From assembly GCA_905182385.1 (NCBI GenBank), contig CAJJBS010000087.1, positions 1-6,548 on the forward strand: DNA of 6,548 bases. The letters are read 5' to 3'. The stretch's first letter is position 1; the number at the start of each line of letters is the position of its first letter. Below are positions 1 through 6,136 of this stretch, one piece after another. This DNA is from Fidelibacterota bacterium TCS55. GTDB lineage: Bacteria > Fidelibacterota > Marinisomatia > Marinisomatales > TCS55. Below the pieces are notes generated by a model. That model saw only the letters and a program-made list of their open reading frames with translations. It made no database searches and was not told where the DNA came from. The position numbers and the translations under genes were made by a program.

Positions 1-726
1 TCCAGCGGTGTTACCAGCAACTACTAAATTAGTTAATAATTGATTAGGTGCAGCACCATCGAAAGAGATACCGCCTCCCTCAGTAGAAGCATGATTATTT
101 AATAGAGATACAGTTCCAGAAAAATAAACAGGGGTTTGTTGAGCATATATTCCACCTCCCTGGTTCGCTGTGTTATTTTTCACAACAACATCATCCAGCG
201 TTAATTTTATACAGTTTTCTACTTTAATGCCTCCACCTTGGAAGCTTGTATTTGATTCAATGGAGGAATTTTTTATTGTTAAATCACTATTATTTGCCCA
301 AACAGCACCACCAGCAGGATTGTTTTTTAATATAAGATTTTCAAGTACAGCTGTTGCTGAAGTGCCACTTAAGCCATTTATGTTTACCGCACCTCCAGAA
401 CTTTCCCATCCGGTACCATTTTGAATAGTAAAATTTTTCAATAAAAAATCGAGGTTTCTCATTACAAGAAAGGCTGAACCATTTTGATTCCCATCAATGA
501 TAGTTGTATTCTTATCTTCGCCAATAACATTAATACTTTTATATGGGCCACCCTCAGGATTTATTAACTCAACATTTTCTTTATAAGTTCCAGCCGCTAC
601 TAAAATAGTATCACCATTTAATGAAGCATCAACAGCTGCTTGGATTGTAGAATATTGAGAGGGGACTTTTAATTGCTCAGCACTAATAGTTGCGATTAAT
701 AATAAAAGCATAGCTATTTTTTTCAT
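1..726 (-). CDS. Secreted right-handed parallel beta-helix protein, N-terminal part (C-terminus beyond window)
   Basis: An open frame of 242 codons starts at the ATG at 724-726 and leaves the window at base 1 without a stop. Residues 1-16 form a signal peptide (MKK, then a run of Leu/Ile, ending near ISA-EQ). A typical beta-helix entry follows at about 20-52: VPSQYSTIQAAVDA, then GDTILVAAGTY and EN. From about residue 98 there are repeating coils with an Asn ladder and Gly-Gly turns (GGAV at 111 and 139, GGGI at 164, 190 and 217), spaced 25-28 residues. The sequence resembles the pectate-lyase-like or DUF1565-type beta-helix group of exported surface proteins. No catalytic residues can be identified, so an enzymatic or adhesive role is open. 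AAGGAA at 733-738 lies 6 nt before the start. The missing C-terminus could carry further repeats or a sorting domain. The fold assignment is firm; the function is unknown. Confidence 0.85.
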   Translation of the reverse strand, partial: MKKIAMLLLLIATISAEQLKVPSQYSTIQAAVDASLNGDTILVAAGTYKENVELINPEGGPYKSINVIGEDKNTTIIDGNQNGSAFLVMRNLDFLLKNFTIQNGTGWESSGGAVNINGLSGTSATAVLENLILKNNPAGGAVWANNSDLTIKNSSIESNTSFQGGGIKVENCIKLTLDDVVVKNNTANQGGGIYAQQTPVYFSGTVSLLNNHASTEGGGISFDGAAPNQLLTNLVVAGNTAG

Positions 727-824
727 AAAGATTTCCTTTGGTTTAAAACTTAGCTCAACTTACAAAAAATAATCTAATTATGTGTTAGTACCTTTTATTA
801 GAAGGGTACACCCCCTAAAAGGTG

Positions 825-848
825 TTTTAGGTTGAGATTTTAGGTTGA
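825..848. repeat. Tandem direct repeat, TTTTAGGTTGA x2
   Basis: TTTTAGGTTGA occurs at 825-835 and again at 838-848, separated by GA, giving a 13-bp period of just over one helical turn. Such spacing fits a pair of protein-binding half-sites upstream of the leftward beta-helix gene, but that role is inference. It could also be chance slippage in AT-rich DNA. Confidence 0.5.
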
Positions 849-910
849 AAAGTCTGTAATTGATTGAGTTGATTAATATATGAAGTATGCTTTAGGATTT
901 ATATACAAAC

Positions 911-946
911 GGATACGGGGGTTGTATCCCCCAAATCTGTATCCCC
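911..946. repeat. Inverted and direct repeats around GGATAC / GTATCCCC
   Basis: GGATAC at 911-916 can pair with GTATCC at 924-929 (loop GGGGGTT) or with the second copy at 939-944. Alternatively, GGGGG at 917-921 can pair with CCCCC at 928-932. TGTATCCCC is directly repeated at 923-931 and 938-946. The local G+C content is well above the surrounding DNA. There is no T-run directly after it on either strand, so it does not look like a simple terminator. An operator or structured leader is possible. Confidence 0.45.
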
Positions 947-995
947 TTTTAGTATATGTTAGGTATAAGTCTGAATACTTCTGATTAAACACAAT

Positions 996-1027
996 AAAAA
1001 ACCCCCAGTCGTGAAACCGAGGGTTTT
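996..1027 (-). terminator. Rho-independent terminator downstream of tRNA-Gly
   Basis: Read on the minus strand, AAAACCC (1027-1021) pairs with GGGTTTT (1004-998), with an inner CGGT/ACTG helix after one mismatch, and a T-run follows at 1001-996. It lies a few bases past the 3' end of the tRNA and should end that transcript, and with it any read-through from the upstream operon. Confidence 0.8.
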
Positions 1028-1032
1028 AGAAG

Positions 1033-1105
<73 letters not shown>

Positions 1106-1154
1106 AATTATATAGAACTAGTAATGCTAAAATTTATAATTTATTTATCCATCA

Positions 1155-1610
1155 TCAAACGGGTTTTGGAAAGAATTCAAACTTATGTTTCTGACGATAA
1201 AAAATTAAAAATCCTAAAATTAAATAACCAATATCTCTAATAACAGTTATTATACCTATCTTATCACCTTCTGCTGCTGAGGATACAGAAAAACACCCAC
1301 ATTCAATACTAATTCCTCTAGCTAATGCTTGCGATATTGCAATTATAAATATCATGTTCATTATTATTATCATAATTGCTGCTCCATCTACCATAATTCC
1401 TGCAATAATGAAAATACCTGTTATAAATTCTAGCCATGGTAATATTAATGCCAATAAATTTTCTAGACCAAATGGTAAAACATGATAATTTCCTATTGCT
1501 GCAGCAAAAGCTTCTGGATTAGAAATTTTATCTAAACTTGCTAAAATAAAAACACCACCTAAAATAAGTCGAGCTAATAAAATAACTGGACCATTAAGTA
1601 AATAATTCAT
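1155..1610 (-). CDS. MauE/DoxX-type redox-associated integral membrane protein
   Basis: This 151-residue protein has four hydrophobic segments (about 8-26, 50-72, 75-95 and 117-137), the size and topology of the MauE/DoxX group. The N-terminal R-LI-G-VFI-AS-DKI-NP-AF pattern is characteristic of that family. A Cys pair, C104 and C106 in ECGCF, precedes the last membrane segment and matches the CGCF motif of MauE-like proteins. MauE is linked to methylamine dehydrogenase maturation, and relatives are thought to move electrons or disulfides across the membrane. Its ATG overlaps the rhodanese stop (ATGA, 1607-1610), so the two are translationally coupled. It ends in a double TGA (1157-1152). In this operon it may be the membrane electron conduit for the periplasmic rhodanese and the selenoprotein, which is inference. 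Confidence 0.8.
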   Translation of the reverse strand: MNYLLNGPVILLARLILGGVFILASLDKISNPEAFAAAIGNYHVLPFGLENLLALILPWLEFITGIFIIAGIMVDGAAIMIIIMNMIFIIAISQALARGISIECGCFSVSSAAEGDKIGIITVIRDIGYLILGFLIFYRQKHKFEFFPKPV

Positions 1611-2089
1611 TTACCTACCTCACTTGGGTAACCAGCCTTAGACCACTCTAACCAACCGCCCTTAAATACATATAATTTTGTAAAGCCCATGTCCTTAAAA
1701 TCGTAAGCTAGTTGTTCACTATCACCGCAACCTGGATCTCCACAATAAACAACCAAAGGAGTATCTTTATTTTGTTTTTCCTCAATCTTGAAAATTAATT
1801 CATAAAGAAAAATATTTTTCATGGCACCTTTTATATGACCAGCTTGATAATAGCCTTCATCCCTTGCATCTACAAACAATACTTCTTCATCAAAGAAAAC
1901 CTTAGCCTGCTTCAGTGATATTGCGGCTAGAATAGGTTCGTCAGAGTTTATTTCAACCATATCTACCACAGCTAATTCTTCGGCAAACCAAGGGATTGGC
2001 TTACTACTAATAATATTTGATCCAAGACCAATCAATAATGAAATAACAACCAATAAGATTGCCTGAACTATAGGTATCCTAATATTCAT
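1607..2089 (-). CDS. Membrane-anchored rhodanese-like domain protein
   Basis: This 160-residue protein starts with a short basic N-terminus and one hydrophobic segment (about 6-27), an uncleaved signal anchor or signal peptide that places the domain outside the cytoplasmic membrane. The rhodanese domain covers about 55-155. It shows FVDARDEGYYQAGHIKGA (72-89), the active-site strand and loop YCGDPGC with catalytic Cys116 and a second Cys121, and the closing GGWLEW (144-149). Rhodanese domains carry sulfane sulfur as a Cys persulfide, and some can carry selenium. The second loop Cys could permit a disulfide. The ATG overlaps the stop of the upstream selenoprotein gene (TAATG, 2091-2087), and its TGA stop overlaps the start of the MauE/DoxX gene. 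This tight coupling suggests that all three act together in the envelope. Confidence 0.88.
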   Translation of the reverse strand: MNIRIPIVQAILLVVISLLIGLGSNIISSKPIPWFAEELAVVDMVEINSDEPILAAISLKQAKVFFDEEVLFVDARDEGYYQAGHIKGAMKNIFLYELIFKIEEKQNKDTPLVVYCGDPGCGDSEQLAYDFKDMGFTKLYVFKGGWLEWSKAGYPSEVGK

Positions 2090-3225
2090 TAAGGCAAGCT
2101 AGTACTTTGCTTATCTAAAGTATCGCAAGTTTTCAATGTTTTGTTTACAAAAGATAATAATTTCTTTTCACTAGACACATTACTGTTTAGTGCAATTAAA
2201 CTATAGAATGATGTATTAGAGTAATCATTAATTGATTCTTTAGATTCTTTCAAACCATTTCTAAATTTTTGAACCATGTTTAATACATTTGAATTGTTTT
2301 TATAAACATCTTCTAATGGTTTATCCGGATTTCTTTTTTGAAGATTATTTAATCTTTGTTGAAATAGTTCAACCGTCATCATTGAACCGGTTATATCATT
2401 TATAGGGTTATTTTTATCAACAAGCTTTACATCAATCCGACCAAGATATTTACCTTGGATACCCGTGGCGTAAAGCATGGGGTTACCATCTGCTTGCTTT
2501 CTTTCTGGTCGAGTACGACTTGTTTCTTTGCTCGAAAAAACATAATCAACATTTTTAGTCTCAGCAATTAATTTATCTAATTGAACTTTATTTGCATTAA
2601 TTAACATAATAAGTACATCTACTTGTGGACGTAATTCTTTTACTTTTGAATTAATAACAGAAAGTGCATCTTTAACTTCAAGTTCTGTAATTGATGCTGG
2701 CAAACTAGACAATATACCAAAAACACCCACTTTTATTCCATTTCTTTCAATAATAACATGACTCTTAAAAGCTAAATCATCCGTACCAGCTTTAACTAAG
2801 TTTGAAGAAATAAATTTGTTATTCGCTGAATCTTCTAATTGCCTTAAAAAATCTAACCCAGCTGCAAAATCATTATGACCTACATTGTATAAATAATTGC
2901 CCATTTTCGCAGTGGATTCAAAAACAGTTTTAGCTCTAAGTTTTGAAGAAGCTTCTTTTCCTTTCGATAAAATATTTAATTCAAAGAGTGCATCGCCGGC
3001 ATCTAGTAAAAGGGGATCAACTCCACCTTCTTTAAGTTGATTTATATAAGTCAATCTTCTAGGCAGACCGCCTAGTGGATTAGCTTTTCATCCACAAGGG
3101 TCAAGTTGACCCCGAACATTAGCTGTAACCAACATAGTTAATTGCTCAGATGTAGGAGCTTTTTCCGAGCATGACATCAACGCGAGTAAAAACACAAAAA
3201 ATAATATTGATTTAATTTTAAACAT
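2089..3225 (-). CDS. UshA/5'-nucleotidase-like lipoprotein, putative selenoprotein (in-frame TGA = Sec46)
   Basis: Read from the ATG at 3223-3225, the frame encodes 378 residues if the TGA at 3088-3090 is decoded as selenocysteine. Residues 1-19 are a lipoprotein signal (Lys-rich start, hydrophobic core, LMSC with Cys19; Ser at +2 suggests the outer membrane). A first beta-strand TMLVTANVRG (30-39) leads into LDPCGU (Sec46), KANPLGGLPRR, then LLLDAGDALF (72-81) and NVGHNDFAAG (114-123). These match the layout of UshA-type metallophosphoesterases. However, the D-x-H, GNHE, SH and GHtH metal ligands are replaced by NVR, GHND, NAN (210-212) and SSKET (231-235), so nucleotidase activity is doubtful. 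I recall relatives with PCGC where this has CGU. A TTG at 3054 would give only a truncated, signal-less product. AGGA lies upstream near 3237-3240. The gene follows yciH by 37 nt and overlaps the rhodanese gene. Confidence 0.85.
3059..3075 (-). promoter_or_regulatory. Bacterial SECIS hairpin inside the coding region
   Basis: On the minus strand CTAGGC (3075-3070), loop GGTCT (3069-3065) and GCCTAG (3064-3059) form a perfect 6-bp hairpin with a 5-nt loop. The first loop G is 18 nt after the TGA. Bacterial SECIS elements are small hairpins just after the UGA with G in the first loop positions, bound by SelB. From memory, the E. coli fdhF element has the same GGUCU loop in the same codon register, GGU CUG as codons 7-8 after UGA. 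Confidence 0.85.
3088..3090 (-). other. Selenocysteine (UGA) codon, residue 46
   Basis: This is the only in-frame stop between the ATG at 3225 and the TAA at 2089-2091. Homologous sequence runs without break on both sides: DPCG before, KANPLGGLPRR after. It occupies the second Cys position of a Cys-Gly-Cys-like motif and is followed by a SECIS hairpin at the right distance. TGA serves as a normal stop for the next two genes, in one case in an ATGA start/stop overlap, which argues against a code in which UGA means Trp. Confidence 0.85.
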
Positions 3226-3261
3226 TTTTATTTTATTCCTATTTACCAAAATTTAAACAAG

Positions 3262-3579
3262 TTACCCACCTGATGGTTTAGCAATATGACCATCATCATT
3301 TAATAGTGAAATTACAAATTCTCTTACATTTCCTTGAATAAGAATTTCATTATTTTTAACACTACCACCAACTCCACATTTTTTTTTAATTAAAGTTGCA
3401 TATTCTTCTAATTGCTTACGACTACCATTAAAACCTTTAATAATTGTAACAATTTTACCTGCTTTACGACGATCTAAATGAATTCGTAAATCTTGGTTAT
3501 TTGGAACCTTCTTATTATTATTATTTGAAGATTCTATTTCAAATGATAGATCTGTTGAATAAACTATATTCTTTTTCAT
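3262..3579 (-). CDS. yciH: YciH-type translation factor, eIF1/SUI1 domain
   Basis: The protein has 105 residues from the ATG at 3577-3579. A TTG two codons earlier is possible but less likely, and there is no strong ribosome binding site for either. The N-terminal VYSTD matches the LVYSTE start of E. coli YciH. The SUI1 domain covers about 29-98, with LRIHLDRRKAGK, VTIIKGF, LEEYATLIKKKCGVGGSVKNNEILIQG, then REFVISLL and the C-terminal GG. The basic RRKAGK turn and CGVGGSVK loop are the RNA-contacting family hallmarks. YciH relatives bind the small ribosomal subunit near the P site and influence start-codon selection. It is the first gene of the cluster, 36 nt ahead of the selenoprotein gene. 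Whether its presence there has anything to do with recoding is unknown. Confidence 0.9.
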   Translation of the reverse strand: MKKNIVYSTDLSFEIESSNNNNKKVPNNQDLRIHLDRRKAGKIVTIIKGFNGSRKQLEEYATLIKKKCGVGGSVKNNEILIQGNVREFVISLLNDDGHIAKPSGG

Positions 3580-3664
3580 TATCAATAATAAATACTTATT
3601 TATAATAAATAAACAAAATTATGAAACAGGTGAATTTCAATAATAATTAACTATTAATAAGTAA

Positions 3665-4258
3665 TTAAAAAGCAGCACGAGTCAAAGACCATGCGAAAGC
3701 CATAATTATTATTAACTCACTAAAAATAGCAGCACCAAAAAATAGTATGGCACGACGCATATGTTTATTTTTGTACGCATTAATATGACCTAGAGCATAA
3801 AGTTGAGCAGCAAACATTTTAAATGTATTATCATTATCTTCTGTCATTTTAGCTAAATAAGAAGCGTACTCAACTGGATTTTTAAATTGAACAATTCCGC
3901 CAAAAAAAGTTGCATTGATTTCAGGTAAATCTTCATGGCTCATATCGTTCCGTATTCTAGGTACAATAACTAACATTAGATTAATCAAGCCAAATGTAGC
4001 ATTAATAAAATAAACAATTACCATTAAGGCTGATAATATATTTATTTCACTATTATCCATAACTTTAGAAAAATGGACAATGAAAAAGACCATAAAAGCA
4101 GCAAGTAATGACATTAAGGTAAAAGCTTTTTGGTCTGTTCTTTGTAAAATAAGTTGTTCACTTTGAAGAATTTGAAAAATAGGCGCAACATTACTACGCA
4201 CATTACGAGAACTAAATTCAGGCTCTTCTGGTGGAATCAAAGGTTCTTGATCAGACAT
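3665..4258 (-). CDS. PycTM-like (Pycsar effector family, DUF5706-type) membrane protein, orphan
   Basis: The protein has 197 residues. An acidic, Pro-rich N-terminus is followed by an amphipathic helix ILQSEQLILQRTDQKA (30-45), membrane segments at about 46-65, 74-98 and 169-190, and a soluble middle part. That part contains NATFFGGI (115-122), EYASYL (130-135) and AQLYALGHINAYKNKHMRRA (151-170). The D-x-KA motif leading into the first membrane segment, the FFG motif, the EY-L motif and the final K-x(n)-R-A helix are the pattern of the PycTM domain. In Pycsar phage defence that domain damages the membrane when bound to cCMP or cUMP. No pyrimidine cyclase is present within the window, and neighbours on both sides look like ordinary genes. 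A housekeeping relative or a cyclase elsewhere is possible. Family assignment is from motif memory and moderately secure. Confidence 0.62.
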   Translation of the reverse strand: MSDQEPLIPPEEPEFSSRNVRSNVAPIFQILQSEQLILQRTDQKAFTLMSLLAAFMVFFIVHFSKVMDNSEINILSALMVIVYFINATFGLINLMLVIVPRIRNDMSHEDLPEINATFFGGIVQFKNPVEYASYLAKMTEDNDNTFKMFAAQLYALGHINAYKNKHMRRAILFFGAAIFSELIIIMAFAWSLTRAAF

Positions 4259-4435
4259 TATTTTTATCTTTTATCTTTATAATCATTTATAGAACAAGAG
4301 ATTAATATATGCATTGAACATTGGCAATAGCGATTTAATAGATTTAACTGATATTCTAGGTATATTAGACTTTAATTAACTAAACAAATAAACAAAAAAA
4401 ATATTAACCTGACTAAACCAAATTAAGGAAAAATA
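4259..4435. other. Divergent intergenic region with promoters for PycTM-like and NTF2-like genes
   Basis: The 177-bp AT-rich gap separates a minus-strand gene from a plus-strand gene, so it must contain promoters for both. A -10-like TATATT is visible at 4361-4366 for the plus direction, but without a good -35 at the expected distance. No clear operator was found. Confidence 0.4.
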
Positions 4436-4756
4436 ATGTCTATATTAGAAAAATGGGGAAAAGCAATTGAAGCAAGAGACGAGAATAGCATGAACGATTG
4501 TTTACACGATGATTACAAGTTTACATTACACTCTGCTGATAAGATTCTATCTAAATCTGAAGTTGTAGCCTGGGGAATGAGTGGTGATATTAAGAGAGAA
4601 AAAGTGCGAATTCTTTTTGAAAATGAAAAGGTTGCTGTTGAGCATGCTTTTGTATCTTTTAATGATGGTAATAGGCAAGCTGTTTTAGCTTTTATCACAT
4701 TCAAAGAAGGTAAAATATATACACTTGAAACAGGTGCCTCGAATTTACCAAAATAA
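4436..4756 (+). CDS. Small cytosolic NTF2-like (SnoaL-type) protein
   Basis: The protein has 106 residues. An N-terminal helix with WGKAIEARDENSMNDCLHDDYKFTLH is followed by alternating beta-strands (VRILFENEKVAVEHAFVSF, RQAVLAFITFKEGKIYTLETGAS). This is the cone-shaped NTF2/SnoaL fold at its usual minimal length. Such proteins are small-molecule isomerases, hydratases or binding scaffolds; no defining catalytic Asp/His pair can be assigned. There is no signal peptide. AAGGA at 4425-4429 stands 6 nt before the ATG, so the start is secure. A second, exported NTF2-like gene follows 135 nt later on the same strand. Confidence 0.75.
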   Translation: MSILEKWGKAIEARDENSMNDCLHDDYKFTLHSADKILSKSEVVAWGMSGDIKREKVRILFENEKVAVEHAFVSFNDGNRQAVLAFITFKEGKIYTLETGASNLPK

Positions 4757-4844
4757 TTAAAATTCTTGATAATTAATAAATAAAAAGATCAATCTGAAAT
4801 GAGCCTTTTGTTTATACAAATTATTGTAATATTTAAGGTTAAGT

Positions 4845-4858
4845 AATTAAGCTTAATT
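4845..4858. repeat. Perfect 14-bp palindrome upstream of exported NTF2-like gene
   Basis: AATTAAGCTTAATT is its own reverse complement and lies 33 bp before the start codon at 4892, where an operator would be expected. AT-rich palindromes of this length arise by chance fairly often, so a regulatory role is tentative. Confidence 0.35.
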
Positions 4859-4891
4859 TAATAGAGCAGTAAAAAAGCCAAGGAAACCTTT

Positions 4892-5356
4892 ATGAAAAAA
4901 CTTTTCATAGTTTGTATTGGGTTATTAGTATTAAATCCAGTTCAACTAATTGCAGGTGACAAAGAAGATTTAATCAAACAGATATTAGCAAATAATGAAT
5001 ACTCAAAGAAAAATAGCCAAACAGCTGATAATTATTCTTCCAAAGGAGCACTTGAGTTTTGGTCGAGTGGTGGATTGCTACAGAAGATTGCCCCAGCTGG
5101 GAGGCCTGAAAAATATGATTATATGAATATTGACTTCAAACATATTGAAGTAGTAATTCTTGTACCAAAGAAAGCTGCCGTTGCTATGTATTATTCTGAA
5201 GGTTCAATGAAACCACAAGATGCACCAGCTGTTTCCCATTATCTTACTCGTGTTACACAAGTATATGTTAAAGAAGGTGGTTCTTGGAAAGTCAGAGCTT
5301 CGCATTGGTCACCAGTATCAGGCGGTTCTGGGACTTCACAAACTTCTCTAGATTAG
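4892..5356 (+). CDS. Exported NTF2-like / DUF4440-type protein
   Basis: The protein has 154 residues. Residues 1-22 are a signal peptide (MKK, hydrophobic core, LIAG before DKEDL), so the mature protein is periplasmic or secreted. The mature part starts with a helix, then KYDYMNIDFKHIEVVIL (75-90), AAVAMYYSEGSM (95-106) and YLTRVTQVYVKEGGSWKVRASHWSPV (117-142). The closing sheet signature, W-K-V followed by S/A-H-W-S, is typical of DUF4440/SnoaL-like domains in the NTF2 superfamily. The Ser/Gly-rich tail (144-152) appears disordered. AAGGAAA at 4880-4886 is 5 nt before the ATG, a strong ribosome binding site. A terminator follows 17 nt after the TAG stop. The ligand or reaction is unknown. 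Confidence 0.78.
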   Translation: MKKLFIVCIGLLVLNPVQLIAGDKEDLIKQILANNEYSKKNSQTADNYSSKGALEFWSSGGLLQKIAPAGRPEKYDYMNIDFKHIEVVILVPKKAAVAMYYSEGSMKPQDAPAVSHYLTRVTQVYVKEGGSWKVRASHWSPVSGGSGTSQTSLD

Positions 5357-5372
5357 TTTTATTATACCTTAT

Positions 5373-5404
5373 AAAAAAAGCCTCACCTAGAGTGGGGCTT
5401 TTTT
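5373..5404. terminator. Bidirectional Rho-independent terminator
   Basis: AAAAAAGCCTCAC (5374-5386) pairs with GTGGGGCTTTTTT (5392-5404) around the loop CTAGA, with one U-G pair. The T-run on one side and A-run on the other make it usable from both strands. It ends the plus-strand NTF2-like transcript and the minus-strand YczE-like transcript that converge here. The last codons and stop of the minus-strand gene (ending at 5387) are part of the hairpin. Confidence 0.9.
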
Positions 5405-6049
5405 GTTAGTTAAACCTATTAAATAAAGTCCAAATGCTACTGCGGGACCTATTCCAAATGCAAAAATTAGTGTTCCTATACCTACAGTTCCCCCCAAAAA
5501 CCATCCAAGTAAAACTACAGTTACTTCAATAGATGTTCTGACTGAGGCTATTGTATAACCATATTTTTTTTGTAATCCAGTCATTAACCCATCTCTTGGA
5601 CCGGAACCTAAATTTGCTATTAAATATATACCACTTCCCACGCCCACAGTAATAGTACCTAACAATGCAGTAAGAAAATTAATAAAAAAAATATTAGATG
5701 AGAAATCAAATTGATAAATTGATAAATCTAATATTCCTGCAATAATAATAATATTCATAATTGTTCCCAGTCCTGGTTTTTGACCTAATGGGATCCACAT
5801 GGATAATACTATTATACTGCATATAAAGGTAGAAAAACCAATTGACCAGTTAAATTTGATTGATAAACCTTCAGCAAGAACAACCCAGGGACTATTACCA
5901 ATCGTTGCATGAAAAAGTAAAGAAGAACCAAAACCGAAAATAATAAGTCCTAGACAAAGGGCAACGAAAGTCTTTAGCCTCGGTTTAAAATTTAGAGGGT
6001 TATTAGAAGACCAAGATACATCAGGTATATTTTTTATTTTTAAAAACAT
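5387..6049 (-). CDS. YczE/YyaS/YitT-type integral membrane protein
   Basis: The 220-residue protein has five to six membrane segments (about 27-46, 72-89, 95-113, 121-146, 167-187 and 192-213) and a hydrophilic N-terminus of 26 residues. Two related halves are visible. The first has GFGSSLLFHATIGNSPW (39-55) and the second has GVGSGIYLIANLGSGPRDGL (136-155). Each is followed by a G-Y/N-W-x-S/A-I turn and a G-x-GT segment. The LGSGPRDG signature is typical of the YczE branch. The transported substrate or role of this family is not established, though some members have been linked to export or peptide antibiotic production. The ATG at 6047-6049 has no strong ribosome binding site. The 3' end overlaps the shared terminator. 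No operon partner is visible; the upstream lipoprotein gene on the same strand ends 87 nt earlier. Confidence 0.82.
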   Translation of the reverse strand: MFLKIKNIPDVSWSSNNPLNFKPRLKTFVALCLGLIIFGFGSSLLFHATIGNSPWVVLAEGLSIKFNWSIGFSTFICSIIVLSMWIPLGQKPGLGTIMNIIIIAGILDLSIYQFDFSSNIFFINFLTALLGTITVGVGSGIYLIANLGSGPRDGLMTGLQKKYGYTIASVRTSIEVTVVLLGWFLGGTVGIGTLIFAFGIGPAVAFGLYLIGLTNKKAPL

Positions 6050-6136
6050 ATAAGATTAGAAAGTAAAAGTTGCTTAATTAATCCTATTAAAATGTAATTA
6101 TAGATATATTTATTACAAATATATCTAAACTCAACT

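Larger units (their letters stand above)
727..995. other. Gene-free intergenic stretch between beta-helix gene and tRNA terminator
   Basis: No credible reading frame was seen on either strand. The stretch must hold the promoter of the leftward beta-helix gene, but I cannot pick out a convincing -35/-10 pair. It contains a tandem 11-bp repeat (825-848), a short hairpin (stem ACACC 808-812 with GGTGT 821-825), and a G-run/C-run inverted and direct repeat cluster (911-946). Confidence 0.6.

Noticed and set aside
170..424. 84-residue plus-strand ORF
   Set aside because: It is antisense to the beta-helix gene, which has a signal peptide, ribosome binding site and regular coils. The plus-strand product shows no family features.
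1152..1157. Double TGA at the end of the MauE/DoxX gene as Sec codons
   Set aside because: The sequence after it is AT-rich with no hairpin, and readthrough adds only a few residues. It is a plain tandem stop.
2089..3054. UshA-like protein starting at TTG 3054
   Set aside because: It would lack the signal peptide, first strand and CG-x motif that are present in frame upstream. The SECIS hairpin explains the intervening TGA.
3088..3090. TGA as Trp (altered code), a pseudogene mutation or a sequencing error
   Set aside because: TGA ends the rhodanese and MauE/DoxX genes. The flanking frame is intact with no other lesion, and a correctly spaced SECIS hairpin is present. An error cannot be fully excluded without reads.
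4513..4704. 63-residue minus-strand ORF
   Set aside because: It is a shadow inside the NTF2-like gene, with no ribosome binding site or recognisable domain.
4783..4811. Possible terminator after the first NTF2-like gene
   Set aside because: AAAAG/CTTTT and TCA/TGA can pair only with bulges and a large loop. The structure is too weak to call.
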